NCBI RefSeq assembly: GCF_949628215.1
Contig: NC_134281.1
Span: 41,524,512-41,588,511 of the forward strand
Direction of reading: 5' to 3'
Source: Phalacrocorax aristotelis
Lineage: Eukaryota > Chordata > Aves > Suliformes > Phalacrocoracidae
Length of the DNA: 64,000 bases
The translations under genes were made by a program, and so were the position numbers. The notes under the pieces were generated by a model. It worked only from the letters and a program-made list of their open reading frames with translations. It was not told where the DNA came from and ran no database searches. Of the stretch, positions 48,901-63,268 are shown piece after piece. Within the stretch, counting starts at the first letter, position 1, and every line of letters starts with the position of its first letter.

Positions 48901-51900
48901 CCCTTGGCAAGGATGCACCAAAGCAATTACTGCATGTTTGTCTTTGTCATCATAAGAAAGTTTTACAGGGTCTTCATCAAAATTACTCATTTTAGGGAAG
49001 CAAAAGTTGCCTAGAAAAGCTCAATAACGGTGGCCATGATTTTGATCTAAATATTGACCAAAAATAAATAAATTAGCTGTTACCCTCTGAGATTCACTCT
49101 TTTTCTCCTCTTAAACACTTTATAACAATCCCTTCCCTACGAAAACTCTTCCTGCAAAGTCAATAGGCATTCCTGCAAACGAGGGTGCAAGCTGGCCGCA
49201 CGCTTGCTCAGCAGCTGCAGCTGGTTAGGAAACAGCCCTGGTAACAGCATTTGGATCTTTCCTGGCAGAATTCTTACATCATTATTCAAGATGAACTGCA
49301 AATCATATGCTCGTAGTTATGGAAATGGCAGGAAACTTCTTGCACTTATGTTTTGTTTGACAAAGCTATTTTAAGGTTACGTTTGGAAGGTCGGTTCGTC
49401 CAAGTTTCTAGATGCAGAGGAAAAAAAAACATAAAAGTAGTCAAGCAGGATAAGATTACAAGTGCTAAATGTTGCCTCTTCTATCAAACCTTTGTACTGC
49501 ACAGAAAAACACGCTCCCTCCTCCTGGATTCCCTCACGGAGCTGCAATGATCTCACACACACGTTCCTTATCCACCTCTCATCAGGCATTAACCTTCAGA
49601 TAAGGAGTTTTTGACAGAACGATCATCAGCTTCACTCCATAAATCGACTGCAGCCACTCTGCCCGGAGTTATACCAGACTCCTCCTCTGCCCCACAGAGG
49701 CTCAGGCCATTGGTCTGAATGCCCTTGGGATCGGACGGACAGGACCGGTCAGTATCACATCCACATCCATCTCCTACACAGCAAGATAGCAACCCCTGGG
49801 CACTGAGGCGGGAAGCTGGACACAAAATAAGACAGACAGGCAAAGGGAAGAGACTTCCTCTAAGTGCCTCAGCCCCATCCCTCAGATTTTTGTCCAAATC
49901 TCTAATAACTGGGTCCTTTTTGAACTCACATTTTATGAGCAGCCTCAAAGTGTACTACAGCCTGACTGCTGCATCTCCATCAGCCACCCATGCCCAACCA
50001 TCACGACTTGGTGCAGCTCTATTTGTACAAGCGACATCAAGTCACCAGATACAATGGAGCTCCTTAATCAAACACCTCATTGATTTCATATGCATGAAAA
50101 GTATTTAAGTGACCTATTTAACCAGCAAGCTGATATTCCCCTGAGACCGTTCTCCATCGATAACACTGCCATATGGGAGAGTTACTACAGGATTGCTTGT
50201 GCTCCATAAGGCCGGCACTTTTCCACATAGGAACAGGAGAGCAACACACCCTTCTGCCTCTTGGGGTCTGCCAGGAGGACATACATGGGACAATGAATAG
50301 GTCGTATCACAAAGGACAACCTCTAGATTGTATTTAGTCTCTAGTCAGACTAGGAATTTATTCATTATTTAGTCACGTGAAGTTACAGAGGTTGTTCCGA
50401 TTTCACTGAGCAATAAAATAAGTTGCAGATTACATTGTGCATCTCCCCCACAAATTTGGTTTTTTTCCCCCCTCATAATATACAGAAAAGTGCACCTCTG
50501 TGATATATTAAAAAAAAAAAACTTTAAACATGAGAAGTACAGTCAAGGTTGAGCCACCTTTCAAATAGCTTGATCTGGACATTAAGGGCTTTATTCCCAA
50601 ATATTTGACTGCCTCTTTACAGGCATAATGGGGCCTCAGAGCGAGTTTCATGCAACTGACACCACATGAGAAAGTCTCTTTACACCAAAAACATGGCATA
50701 ACCAGGCTTTAATGCATGAGGAGCTGGGTCCTCTGAGGAGCATAGGTTTCAGAAAACAGCAGGGACCAGGCTACTTTGAACGCCTGTGATTAGAAGAGGG
50801 TGAGAATCATAACAAGGTTTTAAGTAACACCTTTCTGTTTGCCTTACATTAAATCTCTTTTGTCAAATGTCCTTTTTTTAAGGAAAAATTAACGTTTTAA
50901 AATTTTCTGTTAGCATTGCTAATGATTCCTGTCTCTCCCACAACTGCTTATTCACTGCTGAGGACTGAAATTGCTCAAGTGCCCGGCAAAAGAGATTTTC
51001 CTTGCTACAGTATGATATACACCTACCTTTGCAACAGGACAGTCAAGTTTTCTGGAACACATTCATCAATGAGAATATCAAAACCAAAACATTTAGTCTA
51101 AAGCAAAGACAATTTTTGGGTGGAATTAACACATAGACTATTTCAATAACATGGGAAAGTATCTTCATTTGCAAGCTATTTTTTCAATCCTATGCATTTT
51201 ATTTCTTTCTCTTCTATGAAAGGACACCCAAACTTCCCATTCTCCTGCAACGTGTCTTAAAGACCTGCCTTATTCCCTGATTAAACTATTGCAAATAGGT
51301 TTTTGCCCTGGAGGGGCTCCTTACAGAAGGCAATATCCTGCTCCTTCCTGGACCTCAGGACACTGCAAATTCAGCTTTGAACTATTCCTAACCAATACAA
51401 AAACTTGTTAGCATCAAAAGTCAATACCGAGCACTACAAAATGAGTTTCAGAACTTCTGCAGCCCGTTTTATCTCTCACTAACTCTTTCCTGCTTTACCT
51501 TATTTTCTGAAATCACAGCTTTATTTCTGCTCCTCCCTCCCCTCTCCTTCCTTCTAACATTTAATTTGTCTTATGTGACTCAAATAGGTCTTTCTTCTGG
51601 TGACCTAATATTTTAACCTTAAGCATGATGAAAAACAGACTTCACAAATCTGACACTTGAATTAAAATTGAAACACATGCCTCAGCACAAGTTAATTAAA
51701 AATAATACGCATAATGTTAGCTTGTTTAAACTATTATTTGACCAAAAATTTGCACCCATCAATAACTGCTATGGTCTACAATTGCTACAAAAATAACAGT
51801 AACGACATAAGCTCAAACTCAGGGCAAAAACTAGCTATACTACTTCTCATTTTATTTAACCAAAGCTTTCACAGAGCCTGCCGAAGCTGCTGAGCCAAAT

Positions 51901-54900
51901 TGCTACACCCCAACCAAAGAGATGCACAGAGCATGTGTGAGGGTTGTCTGAACACGGGGGCATGGGTACGGACTTCGGCACACCGGTACCCCAGGGCTTG
52001 AGTCCTGTGCCTGCTCAGCATTGTGCATTGCTGTTGGATGCCACAATACTAATTCAGATACCAATAATCAGTTGCAGATAACTAATTTTTCAGGCATGTA
52101 GCCGTGTCCCTCTCAGTGGTTCCCTTTGATGGGGCAGGGTAGAGGCCCTGCACTACAAAGTAAAGCCAGTGGACGGAGAGCAGCTACATGAAAAAAAAAG
52201 ATGATCTGAAATTCCAGACTCCTTTAAAAAATCTAGCAGAAAACATATTTTTCTAAAAGGCCTTCCTAAGAATTATGTCAAGGTAGGAATATAGCGTTTT
52301 TCTCCACTGATGAGCAGTCTGGGGGTTGCTGGGTTTATGAGCACAATACTCATACTTCAGCTGGGGTAGCTGGTAAATCCAAAACTGTTTTAAGCAGTTA
52401 GTCTTATTGAAGTAGTTGGTCAAGTTTAACAACTGTGAAAACATTTAAAGTTCACATAACTTGCGGGTCTATCATAAATTCTGCTCCTGACAGACACACA
52501 TAAATAGAGGCTCCTCAGCTGGGAATAGCCAGTCTGCTTTAAAGAGTATCATGAGTTATATTAAACTGAGAATGTCTTGTGAAAAAGATTGCTTTTGAGA
52601 TAAGAAACTCATTCTTAAGACAACAAACATGAGCAAAAATATGCTTCAGTGAAAATTAAGATCTGTCCATCCGTTCCCTAATGGTAATCGGATAAGGCAT
52701 AGAGAACTTGTTTGTTTACTTTAAAAGCATTTTGCCTCTCTACGTAGGCTGCACAAACCAGCATGAAGCAATCACACTTCAGCAAGCAGGCCGAGGACCA
52801 AAAGATACATATTTCAGTTAGCCTTGAGGAGGACGATAGCCCTAAAAACCCTGATTATGAAGGAAGAACTGTGTAAAAATGGCTGCTTTCTACTCAGAAA
52901 TAACACAAATCCCATCTGAAACTTTTGTTCTTAGGAAGAAAGCAGTCTTTGCCTTTTCCTCCTGCTACCCCAAAAGAGTGAATATGTTGCAACACACCTT
53001 CCTGCCTATTTTCTGGCAGCAGCATTAAAGAATTATTAAGTAAATTCTGACCTCCAATATTTTTACTTCTTGTTTTGGTAAACAAAGATAGAAACATTTA
53101 ATTTTGCAAGGCCAACCAGTTCGAAACACTACAAGCTTAAAGTGTTTCTCAGAGCAACTCAAAGAAAAGCCGAGCTTGTTTGCAGCAAGGTGTTTGTAGA
53201 AAACATGTAAGCTAATGCCACTTCGCAGCTCATTTACAGCCAATAATTGGTATTAAAGATGAAAAAACCCACTTTCCTCCTCCCATAACCAGCACCATGT
53301 TTTTTATTATTCAAGTGGCAGAAGAAGGGAAAGGTACATAATTTTCTGGATTTATCCAAGTTTGCAGGATATGCAATTTATTGCTATTTACCACCACCAC
53401 AAAAAAAGCCACCAACGTATCCCAATTGTTTTATTTAGTTTCATTTTATTATTCCAGTGTGTCAGCAATTGAGAACAGTAATTTGATTGAATTTTGCATT
53501 AGAAGCAATTATGTTAACTTGCCAGTGTGAATGGATCACAATAAGACATTTTACACATGATTACTTGTGTTCTTTGATGCAAACTATGTTCAAGGCACTC
53601 ATAACATCCGGCTCTACTATTTCTCAGTAAGAAAGCGCAGCCGTGTCTGCCAGACTTCCTATCCGCCTCTGCATGGCGCGACGGGCTGAGCTGCGTGACA
53701 CCAAAATTTTAGCTGCAATTCTGAAATTAATTGGTATTGATAAAGTTATATGCATGTGATGTATTATATTAACGCATTCCCTCACTGGAAAAATATTTAA
53801 GATAATAGAACTGTTTCTAGAACCTTGTTTTAATAAAGTCTGTCCTAGCATACTTTTGCAGTTGTACTTTATCAAATCTAAAAGCTGGGTTTTATCTTTG
53901 AGTAGGTGAAGTGCTGGTTCGTATCAATACTAACTCTTATCATGGTCTGGGAATATAAAACATGTATTTTACAACTGCATAAAAAATTAAATGAGGATTA
54001 AGCCAAACATAATTTTAAAAGGCATGCACACATACCATCCATGCAGCAAAGCAATTTACGCACAGTGTGTGTGAGATGAAAATCAAAGGGAACACTGGTA
54101 TTTATATACCGTTGCTCCTTTTATCCAACTGAGAAACTTTATTTTGGCAGGACGACGATTGCCCATTTTGCCTCACAAAAACACTTTGTATGCCCAGGAT
54201 GGAGTAACATTCCTGTGTTATTCACACTGAGGAAAAATATGGAGCAGCTCCACAGAAACCCATGGAGCTCCTCTGGGTTTATCCCCATACAGCTGAGATC
54301 AGACTCTGAAACAGTTGCAGCTCCTGATGCCAACTACTGCCCCAAACACAGCTCCCAACACAAAGCAAATATTCTCCAGATAATTCCCTCACATTTATCA
54401 TTGCTAGAATGATATTTTCTCACATTATCTTCTGTTCCTTTCAAATCTGCAAGAGACAGTACTGTCATGGAAGGTCAAATCCTCATCTGCTACTTGTGGC
54501 TGGGCTAATTGGCATGCATCAAGGAGGAAAATTGACACCACCGTATTTTAAACAAATGTTAAAAAATTGCTGTGAGAAGCAAAAGTCAGACAAGATTTCT
54601 GAAACGAGCATAGCTGCAAACAGTAGAGAATGGGCTTTTACTATGCTTTTAAGTCCAAGATTAAGAGATTCTGCTAAAATTCATATTTGTTTCTCACAAA
54701 AAGGAAATGGTGGAACTGTCAACGATAATGCGTAGTAAATGCATTTATTTATTTATCATATAAATAAAAAAAAAAAAGTTTTGATTCCAAAAGTAACTAA
54801 AGAAGACATTAGATAGCGCCTACTAAAACCAGATCTTTTAAACATAGGCAGGTCAAGAACGAAAGACCCAAGTGACTCCGCAACTGCTGGCCTTTCTCCA

Positions 54901-57900
54901 TCCAAGACAAAACAGTGGAATGGCTGAAACGAAGCCCAGACAACACAGGATTTAAGGCAGTAACAGACCTGGTGGCAATTCCCAGGAGCTTACAGAAAAG
55001 AGGCCTCTCAGATGTGCTTTGGAGAAGTCAAGAGTTAGGTTGTAAAGATAACAATGTCTGTATATTTAGAATCTTCGAAAGGCATTTCACTTGACACAGC
55101 ACAAGCATGTTCAGAAGTTAAAGACAGATAAAATCAACAAGACCTTTTTTTTTTTTTTCCCTCCCCAAGTGTGTGTCCTAGTTAATTCAAAACCACTGGA
55201 TTTGGAACATAACATACCTGAGAGAAGCACTACAGCTTGTGCTGTCCCCAGCACGGTTAGACAGAGGACAGAGTCTCTTCTCACCTCTAAAACCCCCAAA
55301 TCTCTAAACTAGTTGTGAACCTTGAAAGAGGAGTTGCTAAGTGTTCTTGGTGCTAATTGCCGGGCAGAACTGTGGCTAAAGAATGTGTCCATTCATCCCG
55401 ACCAAAATCAGAACTGAGAGAAAATTTATTTATTTAAGGTAAATTTACTGACATGAGAAATTTGCCTGGAAAACTATGGCAGGGTAACATTTGTGATTAA
55501 TTTCTAACACAGATCTTTGTTGGTGCAAGCATCAATAATAGCATCCAACTAATAACAAGTCAGATGATAACTGCTTTTCTTCCCCGCTGAGGTGCCCACA
55601 CATATTTTCCTGTTAACAAGATCAATAAACTTGACACATTCTGAAATCGATGATTAGCTCCTTTTACAGTATTTTAAGTCAACCAGGGTTATTGCTTTGA
55701 ATGGCCAAAGCTAGAGCGTCATGTATGTTTTTAATTATCAGGATAAATAATGTAACACCTTATAATCTTCTTCCCCGCACTTAATGATTTTGTGATGGAG
55801 TAACACAAATTGCAATTGAGTAGGTAACTACATGCAGACGGGCTGCTCAACAATGTTATGTTTATAGGAAAACTCATTCTGAAGGTTTTATACTGTATCG
55901 CAGTAGTGAAAGCAGCTTGGGTCAATACAGATTTACTCCCATTTTTAATGTTTTTACTAGACTGAATGAACACTTGCCCCAAGACTGAAACCACTGGCTC
56001 TCCTAAAGGCTGCGGAAGCCCAGGGTAAACTCTTAAGTTGAGCTCGTTTTGATTGACATATCCTTGCAACAAGGAGCCACACTGTTTGTTCAGGGTGAAG
56101 ATGGTACCCTCCAGCTTCATGTGGGCTTTCAGAGCCCCTTAGTCACAGGGCTCTTGCTCACAACACTCCTGACATTGGCTCATTACAGTGTGGCTGTCAA
56201 CGGCATTGGGTGGCCCTTTTAAATTGCTGATTTTCAAGTGGTCTTCACAAGAGAAACCCGCTTGAACATGGGGATGCAGGACACTATTCAAGGTGGAAGG
56301 AGAAACACCCCATAATCACTGAACCATTTATGAAATCAGAAGATCTAAAGATACATGGGGCTTGATTAATGAAGGAAATTTTGCAGCTGCCCAGCTCTTG
56401 GCTGGGTCAGTGATTTCAAGGGACAAGCAGCAGTCCAGCACACAGTTGTGGGTCCCCGTCCTGGGATGTCTCATTAGGGGAAAAAGCAAAGGCTCAGCAC
56501 TGAGTCCATCTGAAAGGGGAGGAGAAGCATAAAGTGCCCATGGGAAGGGGGGACAGGAAGAAGGGGGCTACATACGGACAGAGACAACTTCTCAGGTGGT
56601 GAAAGAGAGCCTAGGACAGGAAACAAATTCCTCACACACAGGCCACAGACACTGCCTCTCCCCCTTCCAGTACCCAACGCTTTGTTTGAAATACTGTAAT
56701 TATTATTATTACTCTATTTTGTTCTCTTGAATAATTCCTACCACAAGGTACCAGAGCTTTCACTACCCTAATGTTTCAAATGCTTCATCTTAATTCACTT
56801 TTCAGTGGGCTGGCAGCTAGGAGATAGAACAAAAACCTGCTTGAAGTTGTCCCCAGAGTTGAGCCATGGCATGCCATTATGATCTGATGAACCTCCAACA
56901 GATCCCTCCTTGCTCCTCCTTTTCCTGGTTCCCCAACACCACAAACTGAAAATAGCAGAAGAGGATTTGTTTAAGGAATATCAACAACAGCTGGGCACTA
57001 AAGTAAAAGAAGACCAAAATGAGAAAGAGATTGAGATTTTCCCACTGAGATTTTACTACCTGGTTATGCAGGATATTTTATTACAACCACAGAAACATTA
57101 TAGGCCTTTAAATAGGATTTCCCTTATAATTAAAAGGCCTTACGGCATAAAGGAATCTCACTGTAGCTTGGAGATGACCTCAGACATTAACTGGTTTCTG
57201 AAATGTTTGACTATTTCTTTATTTCACCTCTTACACCTGACCAACTCCCACGGCTCTGCAAACTGCCAGAAGCCCAGGAAAGTGCTGTAAGGACATTTGA
57301 CCACCAGAAGTTGCAGGGTTTTAAGCAAAACAAGACCATACAAGACTTTTAAACATGCTTGCCCCATGTGACAGAAGTTAGTTTTTCTCTTGCAGAAAAT
57401 TATAATAAAGTTGACTGATTAACAATTTCATTTACAGTTTTCTGACTTAGTTACATTTAACTCATTCCATGACAGCTAGAAATCATTTTATACCATAAGT
57501 ACATGACAGGTTGTACGATTATTTCCCTTCTTTCCTCCTACATCTAAAGACCTTTACACCCATCTCCCCACAAATAACACCTGTACACTTCAGGCAATAG
57601 TGCTAATGAGACAACAGCCAGACAAGAGAAACTCAAGTAATGTATTCTCCTGCAAGGCCAGAGTCTTACATCGACTGTCATCCCACCACAGGCGGGTGAG
57701 GAGGGAAATCAAGGGGGTTGGTTTCCAGTCTTTTAGCTTTTTGTTGTGTTTTTTAACTGATTAAGATAGACCAACAAACCCCCAAAATATAACAGAAAGC
57801 TCCAAAATCCTGGGACTGGGAAGGAGGCGGCTCTGGCACACCCCTCCTCCCCAAAACAACAGTATTCATTTCTATTTTAGCAACTTTTAGATGAAGGGCC

Positions 57901-60900
57901 ATTGAAGAAGGTACGGTGTTGTAAATATATGCAAATAAAACAACAGACCAATAATCTCTGCCAGAAACTTTAAGACACTGTGTGGTCCAAGCACAACAGA
58001 CATCAGGTCTAATCCCACGCAACGCAGAGACACTCTAAAACTTTTTTTTTTTTTTTCAAATTTGCCCTTTTTGAGGACAAGACATACATTCAGGGCAAGT
58101 CCTTTCCAAAATAAAGCAACACAAAGACAGGCTCTGTTTAGCCAGTACTGTAACCTGACCCTGTCCAGGAAGGGTGAAATTAATTGTAATATTGTCAGAT
58201 CTTGCCTCACAGCCTGCAGGCTCAAAGAAATCCTTGTAAGTCATTTAAACTGCTCTTATGATTAGAGCTAAATGAAAATTTTTTGGATGAAAATTGTCTT
58301 AGAGAGAAAACATTATCTTCTGAAAACTGGAATGTTCCACAAAAACACAGTGGTTTGGACAAAATTCCTGCTGCAATCTTTTAGCAGCTCCAGAAGGATT
58401 TTTTGGGTTGGCTTCAAAACAGCTGTTATCTGGAATGACCACATGAAATATGGGAAAGCCAGGTTATACCTCCGCTCTAAAGCATCTTCCTCCTCACAAG
58501 TGAATATATGCTGGGCTAGGGGCGATGCAACATTTATTTTCTGAGAAAAGTGTCTAATGGTCTCAGCTTCATTCCAACATGGAATAAAACCAGATATTGA
58601 AGGCTCAATATTTTAAATCAAATCCAATACTTTTTCCCAACCAGTCTGAGCTGCAGCCTTAATATGGACCGTAGTAGCACAAGTTCTCTGTCCTGGGGTG
58701 GATTGAACTCCTACCCAGACAACTTCTGCCAGTGAGTTCAGTGGGAAAAGGGCCTCTGTGTGACATTAAGGATATATAGCATTAACAGGAACAATACTTG
58801 GCAGGTCTGACTATTTGATTTAACTCACAAGACTCAGTTTATTATTAGTCAGACACAGATTGCCAACTGTGCATCAGGATTATTTTTTTTTTCAACAGTT
58901 AAAGAATATGTCCATAAACACAATACCCTGAAGGCTGCAGGAGGTGATCAGGGTAAGTAATGCAACTTTTCAGCCTTTCGTAATTTTTTTTCCTTTCTGT
59001 TGCTGAACAGAAGAAACTTCAAAATGATCCTCACTTTGCTCCTTTTTAAACAAATCAGGAAAATACACACACAGTCTGTAACTCTCAAATTATATAATTA
59101 CAGGATTTCTTTAAGTGTTTGCATAAACACTGACAATTGAGGTGACTGACAGTTAGAGAAAAGAAAATTTATCCTCTACCTGCACTTTATGTATTGCCCC
59201 TCCCAGGATCCTGTGTGGAATTTGAAATGTTCATAGATCAACAGTGTTAAAAAATGACAATAAGGTATCTGAACCTAGTTTATAACGACAGTGTAAATTC
59301 ACCTTTCAGTGTTATCCTCAGCATTTATCAAACATGGTCAAACAAGCTCAGTGCAACAGGACTAATGCAGCAAGGCTAAATTAACATACCAAAAAGCAGC
59401 TAAATGTAAAAAGGCACAAGACCTAATCCAGTATTTCCAAAATGCTGAAAGCTGAGCACTTCCCAAGCAAGTAAAAGCAATTCCATCTTTTCATCTTCAC
59501 TTCCACTGTGGGTTGTAATAGACACACAATCCACACCGCCTGCCTCCTTCTGACCTCTGCGGGCATGTCAAGAAACTCTTTCACTGTATGAAATGCACTG
59601 TACATACTTTTTCCTCTGTTTGGATGTGCAGTGGGAACTAGCACAAGAACTGTGTTACCACTTCTTGACAAAGGCCACCATGCAGAGCTGAGAACTGGTT
59701 TTGCCAAGAAATGAAATAGCAGTGCTTGTGTTCCCGTCCTCAAGTACCACATTGCAGCTGCTGAAGTGAGCGGGGTGAGGCAGGATGCTGCACTGAGCTG
59801 CCTGTGTAGACTTGTGCTTGAAAAAGATGTGGTGAGCAGGCAATGGTGCCGCTCATAAGTAGACAAGTTGGCTTCAGAACAAGGGGAACAAAATGCTGGG
59901 GTCAAGTTTTCAACTCCCCCAGTCTCCCGGAGCCTTGCTACAAATCCTGTGTGCAATGTCAGGGGTCACTGACTATGCAACTGGGTCGTGTTAAAGCCTC
60001 ATAGAAATAAAAGTCCAAATACTCTTCAAATACTGGCTGTAGCATTCCACAAAGGCCATTTCTATACCAAACATTTATTTGCATATGTAGTTGCTATGGG
60101 TGATCCTGTGCAGAATGAAAACAAATCCAGTTCTTAATAGCACATTGTCTTTTCCCTTGTATTACAAAAATACATTAGGGAACTCTGGCTCCTGATGTCC
60201 AAGTCATAATATACTTTACTCATTTTTCCCTCCCCACTTAAAAAAATATTGACATCACTGTAATTAATTTGTTTTCAGATAATACAACTATGTATCTGTA
60301 TCGTGTCATACCTTTCCTTCATGCCGCATGAAGACAGAAGGGCTTTCTGTTTGCACTACAGGCAGATAAGAGTGGAACACTTCAGCTAAAATTTGAAAAA
60401 ATATTTACCAGATACCCTTTCAAAAGTGAAAAGCACTTTCTAAGGTCAATCTGGATGCAAACTACAGGCCAGTTTCTTTTCTGTAGATTTACCACAGTGT
60501 AACAAAATAAAATGTAACCCACTTCACCAGTAAGAGCTGGGGTAAGAGCTCTGTGGCAAAGATCTCAGATTTTTGCAGCACTGCTCACATGAAAACCAGT
60601 GGACTATGCACAGCCGCACCAGACAAGAACAAGAACCCAGTGGCACAGGTTTTGGCCTGCACGTCCAGAGACAGAGATCAATTCTCTATTTAATTTCAGG
60701 CTCCACATGCAATGCTTGGGCAAACCACTCCAGGGTGTCAAACCCAGAGAAGGTGACCAGGGTGACTTTAGCTGCATCTGAAGTAGCACAAACAGCTACA
60801 GTTAAGGCAACTGAAACACACCTTTAATCTTACTCTGGCTTAGTTTCCTGTATGTGGTCTGGGAGATAAGAGGAGGTAAAGAGGCAAAGGATCCTGGGAT

Positions 60901-62717
60901 TCTCAGATAATGTATATATTTAGCTACATAAGTACCTTGAGGTAGATAAAATGCACTAGCATACTGTCTATAACTAATTCATTTAATACAAGACACAAAT
61001 ATGGCTTTCTAAATTCTGTACCACATTTACACAGGCATTTTCATTTATTTTTGCTTGCTCAGGAAAAGTCCCAGAGTGTGCCTCCCCCTAAACTGTACAC
61101 GAGGGTACCTCAGCAGTCACCTTACTGCCTGCAACGCTACACCAATGTCACAAAGAAAATCTCAGCAGAATAATCAGAACATGGGAAAAGGTGAGACAGT
61201 GGCATAACAAATAAGTGGGCACCAGATCAAAGACCTAGTGAAGAGGACATGTCCAGCTCTCCCTGGAAACATCTGAATTCTACAGCTGGCATGCTCACAG
61301 CAGATAATCTGACTCTCAGACCCTGGCAAAACTAAGGGAGTATTATTTTCACTCAAATGAAGTAATGCAACAGAACTTAACATGGTTTCTGTCAGCATCA
61401 GCCACTCAGACTTCATCTTCATACCACGTGATTTCTTTGCACAAATATATTTATATTGGCCTCCACATAGAATATCCCACTTCAGGTTTGTGCCTCAGAT
61501 CCTATATGCTGTATGTACAAGCCGTTGCACCAATACACAGCAGGGCTATAAAAGATCCTGTGCCAAAACTCGTGGGACTTGCCTTCAGTTCTCATTCAAA
61601 ATTTCCACTGTCACTAAGCAACACTGAGGTAGTTTCTGTGACAGCCACAAACCATGTACAGGACTGGAAGTCAATACTCCTTCACCAAGATCCTGTGGGT
61701 CAAGCCTGGTGCCCAGCCCAGGCGCAGGAGCCCTGGCGTGCCGGGTGCTGGGGGCCAGCTGTAGGCAGCAGCAGGGAAGTTGGTCTCCGGATGCTGCTGG
61801 AGTGGCTCTCCTGTGAATCTGCTCTTGCCTGTTTATCGGCATTTTTCTTCTATAAAATTTAGCTTCTGTGACCAAAAGAGGAAAGTCTCTCTGTTACTCT
61901 TTGAAATCCACAATCAAATACACAGTTGGCCAAGTCTCACCTGGATGCTGGCCAGTGGTTGTGTGTTTTCTCGTTGAAGGAACCATGCTGACGTCCAGCC
62001 ACACAGAGCCACTATATAAAAGATCTGTTTTACTAAAAAACCCAGATGTGTTTAACTAAAAAAAAAAACCAACCTTAATCACTGAAAAAGAGGATGGGAG
62101 AATCCTGTGAGGTTTGTGGTTTCACAAGCCTTGCACGCTATTTCTGGGAATCACAAACCCCATTTGATTTTATGAATCAAATGCCCCTTAAAATTACAGC
62201 CCTCTCCTCTTCTCCTCCTCTCCTCTCCCCCAGTGGTTAAATAAAGAACAAAACAATACCATATTTAGGTTATATGCATAGAAAAGGCTCCGTTAAGAAT
62301 AAAAGGACTGTTCAAGAGCAATACTGACATAAGGACTGTATATACTCAGGAGGTGCCAGTCTGTGGTATACACACCCAGTCTGATTTACATTCACGCTGT
62401 TGTCTCTCTGCCGCACAGTAAGCACTGCACATCCAAGAGCAGTAATATTGATGAGCTAGTCATTTTTATCCTTTAAAACCTAAGACACTGTGTCTTGCAA
62501 ACTTACAGAATACTTCCAAGAGGTGTCATGCTGTTCTTCCAATGTTTCCATTGTAATAAAGTCAAAAGCCTGCATTGTTGAGTGAAATATTTCACCTGCA
62601 GGTTAAGCCTTTTTGAAATGTACTCACAACACAATAAATGGCATGTGGTATTTGTACAGCTCTGACACAGAATATACACAGCATTTTCGGGAACTCTTCC
62701 CACTGGACTATGCTTCA

Positions 62718-62913
62718 TCAGGGTTTGTCTAGCTCTTTTTTAGACTGGACCTTGTAAAACAGCATTTTGTTTTCATTCCCACTATAGCTCTTGTGGCAGT
62801 TCTTGATCAGAGTGAATGCGTGCTCCACCTCCTCTAATTTCAGTGACTGGCACCTAGCATTCCTTCTGGAGTAGGTGAAGTTCAGGGCAAGCACAGGGCC
62901 ATCACTCCAGGTA
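62718..62913 (-). CDS. Candidate orphan terminal exon inside the large ROR1 intron
   Basis: A long pyrimidine tract ending gtttccag precedes an open frame of 64 residues. It begins TWSDGPVLALNFTYSRRNAR, continues CQSLKLEEVEHAFTLIKNCH, and ends at TGA. It contains an NFT sequon and a charged helix-like stretch. A 55 nt segment at 63164-63110 (PMLRITLKYAFYSLSMA) ends at a weak donor whose phase fits. I recognise no family. It could be an exon of an unknown nested gene, an old retrocopy, or chance. Confidence 0.25.
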
Positions 62914-63235
62914 CTGGAAACAATACAGAATGAGAAAAAAAGGGGACAATAATAATGAAAAAGATTGGGCACACAACCACTTTCCAGGCCAAAGTATCTC
63001 TACTGTTATATTAAATTCTCTCATCTCTAGGAATCTGCTGTGCTCTGACCTCAGTCCTTTCTGATTTTGATCTCTGTAGCAACCAGGGAGATCTGATGTA
63101 GGACCAAACCTTGCCATGGACAATGAATAAAAGGCGTATTTCAAAGTGATGCGAAGCATGGGAACTTCAAAAATAAAATAAGGTTAAAGTTATGGTCTTT
63201 CAGGATATTTTCAGAACTGATGGCTACAGCCATGA

Positions 63236-63268
63236 ATATATATGTGTGTACAATATATATACACACAG
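63236..63268 (+). repeat. AT/GT/AC dinucleotide tract
   Basis: ATATATATGTGTGTAC followed by ATATATACACAC gives a partly self-complementary dinucleotide run. Confidence 0.85.

Noticed and set aside
59423-59956. 177-codon open frame on the minus strand, the longest not overlapping ROR1
   Set aside because: Composition looks random, no domain is recognisable, and no splice or promoter context supports it.
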